Below, one piece after another: positions 5,900 through 6,876 of a DNA stretch of 6,876 nt. Each line of letters starts with the position of its first letter. Position 1 is the stretch's first letter. This DNA is from an uncultured bacterium (lineage in GTDB: Bacteria > Verrucomicrobiota > Lentisphaeria > Victivallales > Victivallaceae). A program made the translations under genes and the position numbers. The stretch is taken from the NCBI GenBank assembly GCA_949286445.1, contig CASECL010000235.1, positions 1 to 6,876 of the forward strand, read 5' to 3'. Below the pieces are notes generated by a model, which saw only the letters and a program-made list of their open reading frames with translations, was not told the origin of the DNA and ran no database searches.

Positions 5900-6876
5900 T
5901 CAGCGGTTTTCCGCTGCGAACTTTCCCGCCGCTTCCCCCATCGCCAGACAGTTGCCGGTTACCCGGTAGGCGGCATGGGCCATGAAACTGCCGGAAATAC
6001 AGCGTCCGGCGGTAAGCAGACCGGATTTCCCCCGCGGAATCAGTGCACGCATCGGAATATCAAAACCGTGATGGTCAATGCATTGCTGACCTTTTACATC
6101 CGGTTCATGAATATCCACATTGAATTCCACCCGGCAGACGGCATCGCTGAAGCGGGCGGAATTTTTCACATCGTCATCACTGATACGGTATTCGCCGATA
6201 ATTCTCCGGCTTTCCCGGACTCCGATCACCCAGGGCAGTTGAAGCAAATAGACTTTGCCGAAAATGTCTTCAATCAAAGGCATGAATTTCATCGCCTCCC
6301 GGACCTGTTTTCTGCCCTCCAGCGTGGCCCGGGTGAGATCATCGCCGCCGATGCCGGAATGTTTCTGAATATGAGTCCACTGAATCAGGGCTTCGCCCGG
6401 ACGGGGAAGTTTGATGCATGCCGGGGAGGAAAAGGGAATACTGGACAATAAATTTTCCATTCCGGCGCGTTCAACGAGTTTTTCGAACCACAGGGTATTT
6501 CCGTCCCGTGGGTAGTCATCCTTTACCCCGCCCAGCCGGAACATCATGGTCATCGGCTGGCAGAAGTGGTCACCTTCCCTGCCAAGTTCGAACTCCGCTC
6601 CGGCATCGGCAGCCGCGTCCCCGTCGCCGGTGCAGTCGATCACCCAGTCGGCGGTAACGGCAAAAACTCCGGACTTATTTTCCGCGATTACACCGGTTAT
6701 CTGATTGCCGTCAAAAACAGTTTCCACAAAGAACGTGTACAGCAGCAGATCAATATTATGGGATACGATATATTCATCCAGCAGCATTGTCATCTCAGTC
6801 GGATCGAAAGATATATCCCACAAACCTCCCCAGCTGTGCCGTTTCTTCAATTCATCACGGAGTTCGCGGTTGAGGC
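5900..6876 (-). CDS. FAD-dependent oxidoreductase, N-terminus beyond the window
   Basis: The visible 324 residues are the C-terminal part of a flavoprotein of the FAD_oxidored type (PF12831-like). The frame is open to the right edge: upstream of an in-frame TTG (6850) the codons continue as LNRELRDE, which fits the family, so the TTG is not the start. The N-terminal Rossmann GxGxxG segment for the FAD ADP moiety is out of view. Seen here: FDPTEM (23-28), DCTGDGDAAADAGAEFELGREGD (80-102; the TGDGD second FAD motif), QPMTMMFRLGG (106-116), GVRESRRIIGEY (218-229) and the C-terminal FAD block AGRCISGSFMAHAAYRV (289-305). It ends soon after, at FAAENR. Relatives are mostly uncharacterised, and a substrate cannot be named. 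It is convergent with the small gene and separated from it by a bidirectional terminator. Confidence 0.88.
   Translation of the reverse strand, partial: LNRELRDELKKRHSWGGLWDISFDPTEMTMLLDEYIVSHNIDLLLYTFFVETVFDGNQITGVIAENKSGVFAVTADWVIDCTGDGDAAADAGAEFELGREGDHFCQPMTMMFRLGGVKDDYPRDGNTLWFEKLVERAGMENLLSSIPFSSPACIKLPRPGEALIQWTHIQKHSGIGGDDLTRATLEGRKQVREAMKFMPLIEDIFGKVYLLQLPWVIGVRESRRIIGEYRISDDDVKNSARFSDAVCRVEFNVDIHEPDVKGQQCIDHHGFDIPMRALIPRGKSGLLTAGRCISGSFMAHAAYRVTGNCLAMGEAAGKFAAENR

Noticed and set aside
5757..5969. 70-codon plus-strand frame after the terminase-like gene
   Set aside because: It has no Shine-Dalgarno, runs through the bidirectional terminator and 70 bases into the end of the oxidoreductase on the other strand.
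6848..6850. TTG as the start of the FAD oxidoreductase
   Set aside because: The frame continues upstream to the window edge with family-like residues, and the N-terminal FAD-binding segment would be missing.

Overview
The window reads as a chromosomal stretch of a Gram-negative (diderm) bacterium with moderate GC content. The diderm call rests on an MlaA (VacJ) outer-membrane lipid-asymmetry domain on a probable lipoprotein. The gene mix (an MlaA lipoprotein fused to a serine hydrolase, a GAF/sigma-54 activator, a COG0436-type aminotransferase and an FAD_oxidored-type flavoprotein) would suit the PVC group, for example Lentisphaerota. That placement is a weak inference, because no marker gene is present.

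Layout, left to right. Positions 1-377 hold no convincing gene. They contain a nested inverted-repeat structure (about 77-184) that is open in one frame on each strand, a small hairpin, and two terminator-like hairpins. Positions 378-5319 are one three-gene operon on the minus strand. It is transcribed in the order aminotransferase (5319-4120), NifA-like sigma-54 activator with a GAF sensor (4123-2570), then a two-domain lipoprotein joining MlaA to an alpha/beta hydrolase (2573-378). Both internal junctions are 4-bp ATGA stop/start overlaps, so the three proteins are probably translationally coupled. A 131-bp divergent intergenic region (5320-5450) carries promoter candidates for both directions and a perfect TGACAA-TT-TTGTCA dyad. 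To its right, on the plus strand, is a 96-residue protein resembling the C-terminal part of phage terminase-small-subunit-like proteins (5451-5741). A bidirectional terminator (about 5793-5839) separates it from a convergent FAD-dependent oxidoreductase on the minus strand, which runs off the right edge (6876-5900).

How the genes may work together. The standout is the MlaA-hydrolase fusion. MlaA proteins remove mislocalised phospholipid from the outer leaflet of the outer membrane. The attached domain has an intact-looking Ser-Asp-His triad, so one polypeptide might both extract and hydrolyse lipid, tasks divided in E. coli between the Mla system and the phospholipase PldA. The activator upstream has its own sensor domain and could control lipid homeostasis genes, but its targets and signal cannot be read here, and no sigma-54 promoter was seen in the window. 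The link to the aminotransferase is unexplained. No tRNA, rRNA, CRISPR array, insertion sequence or replication origin was recognised.
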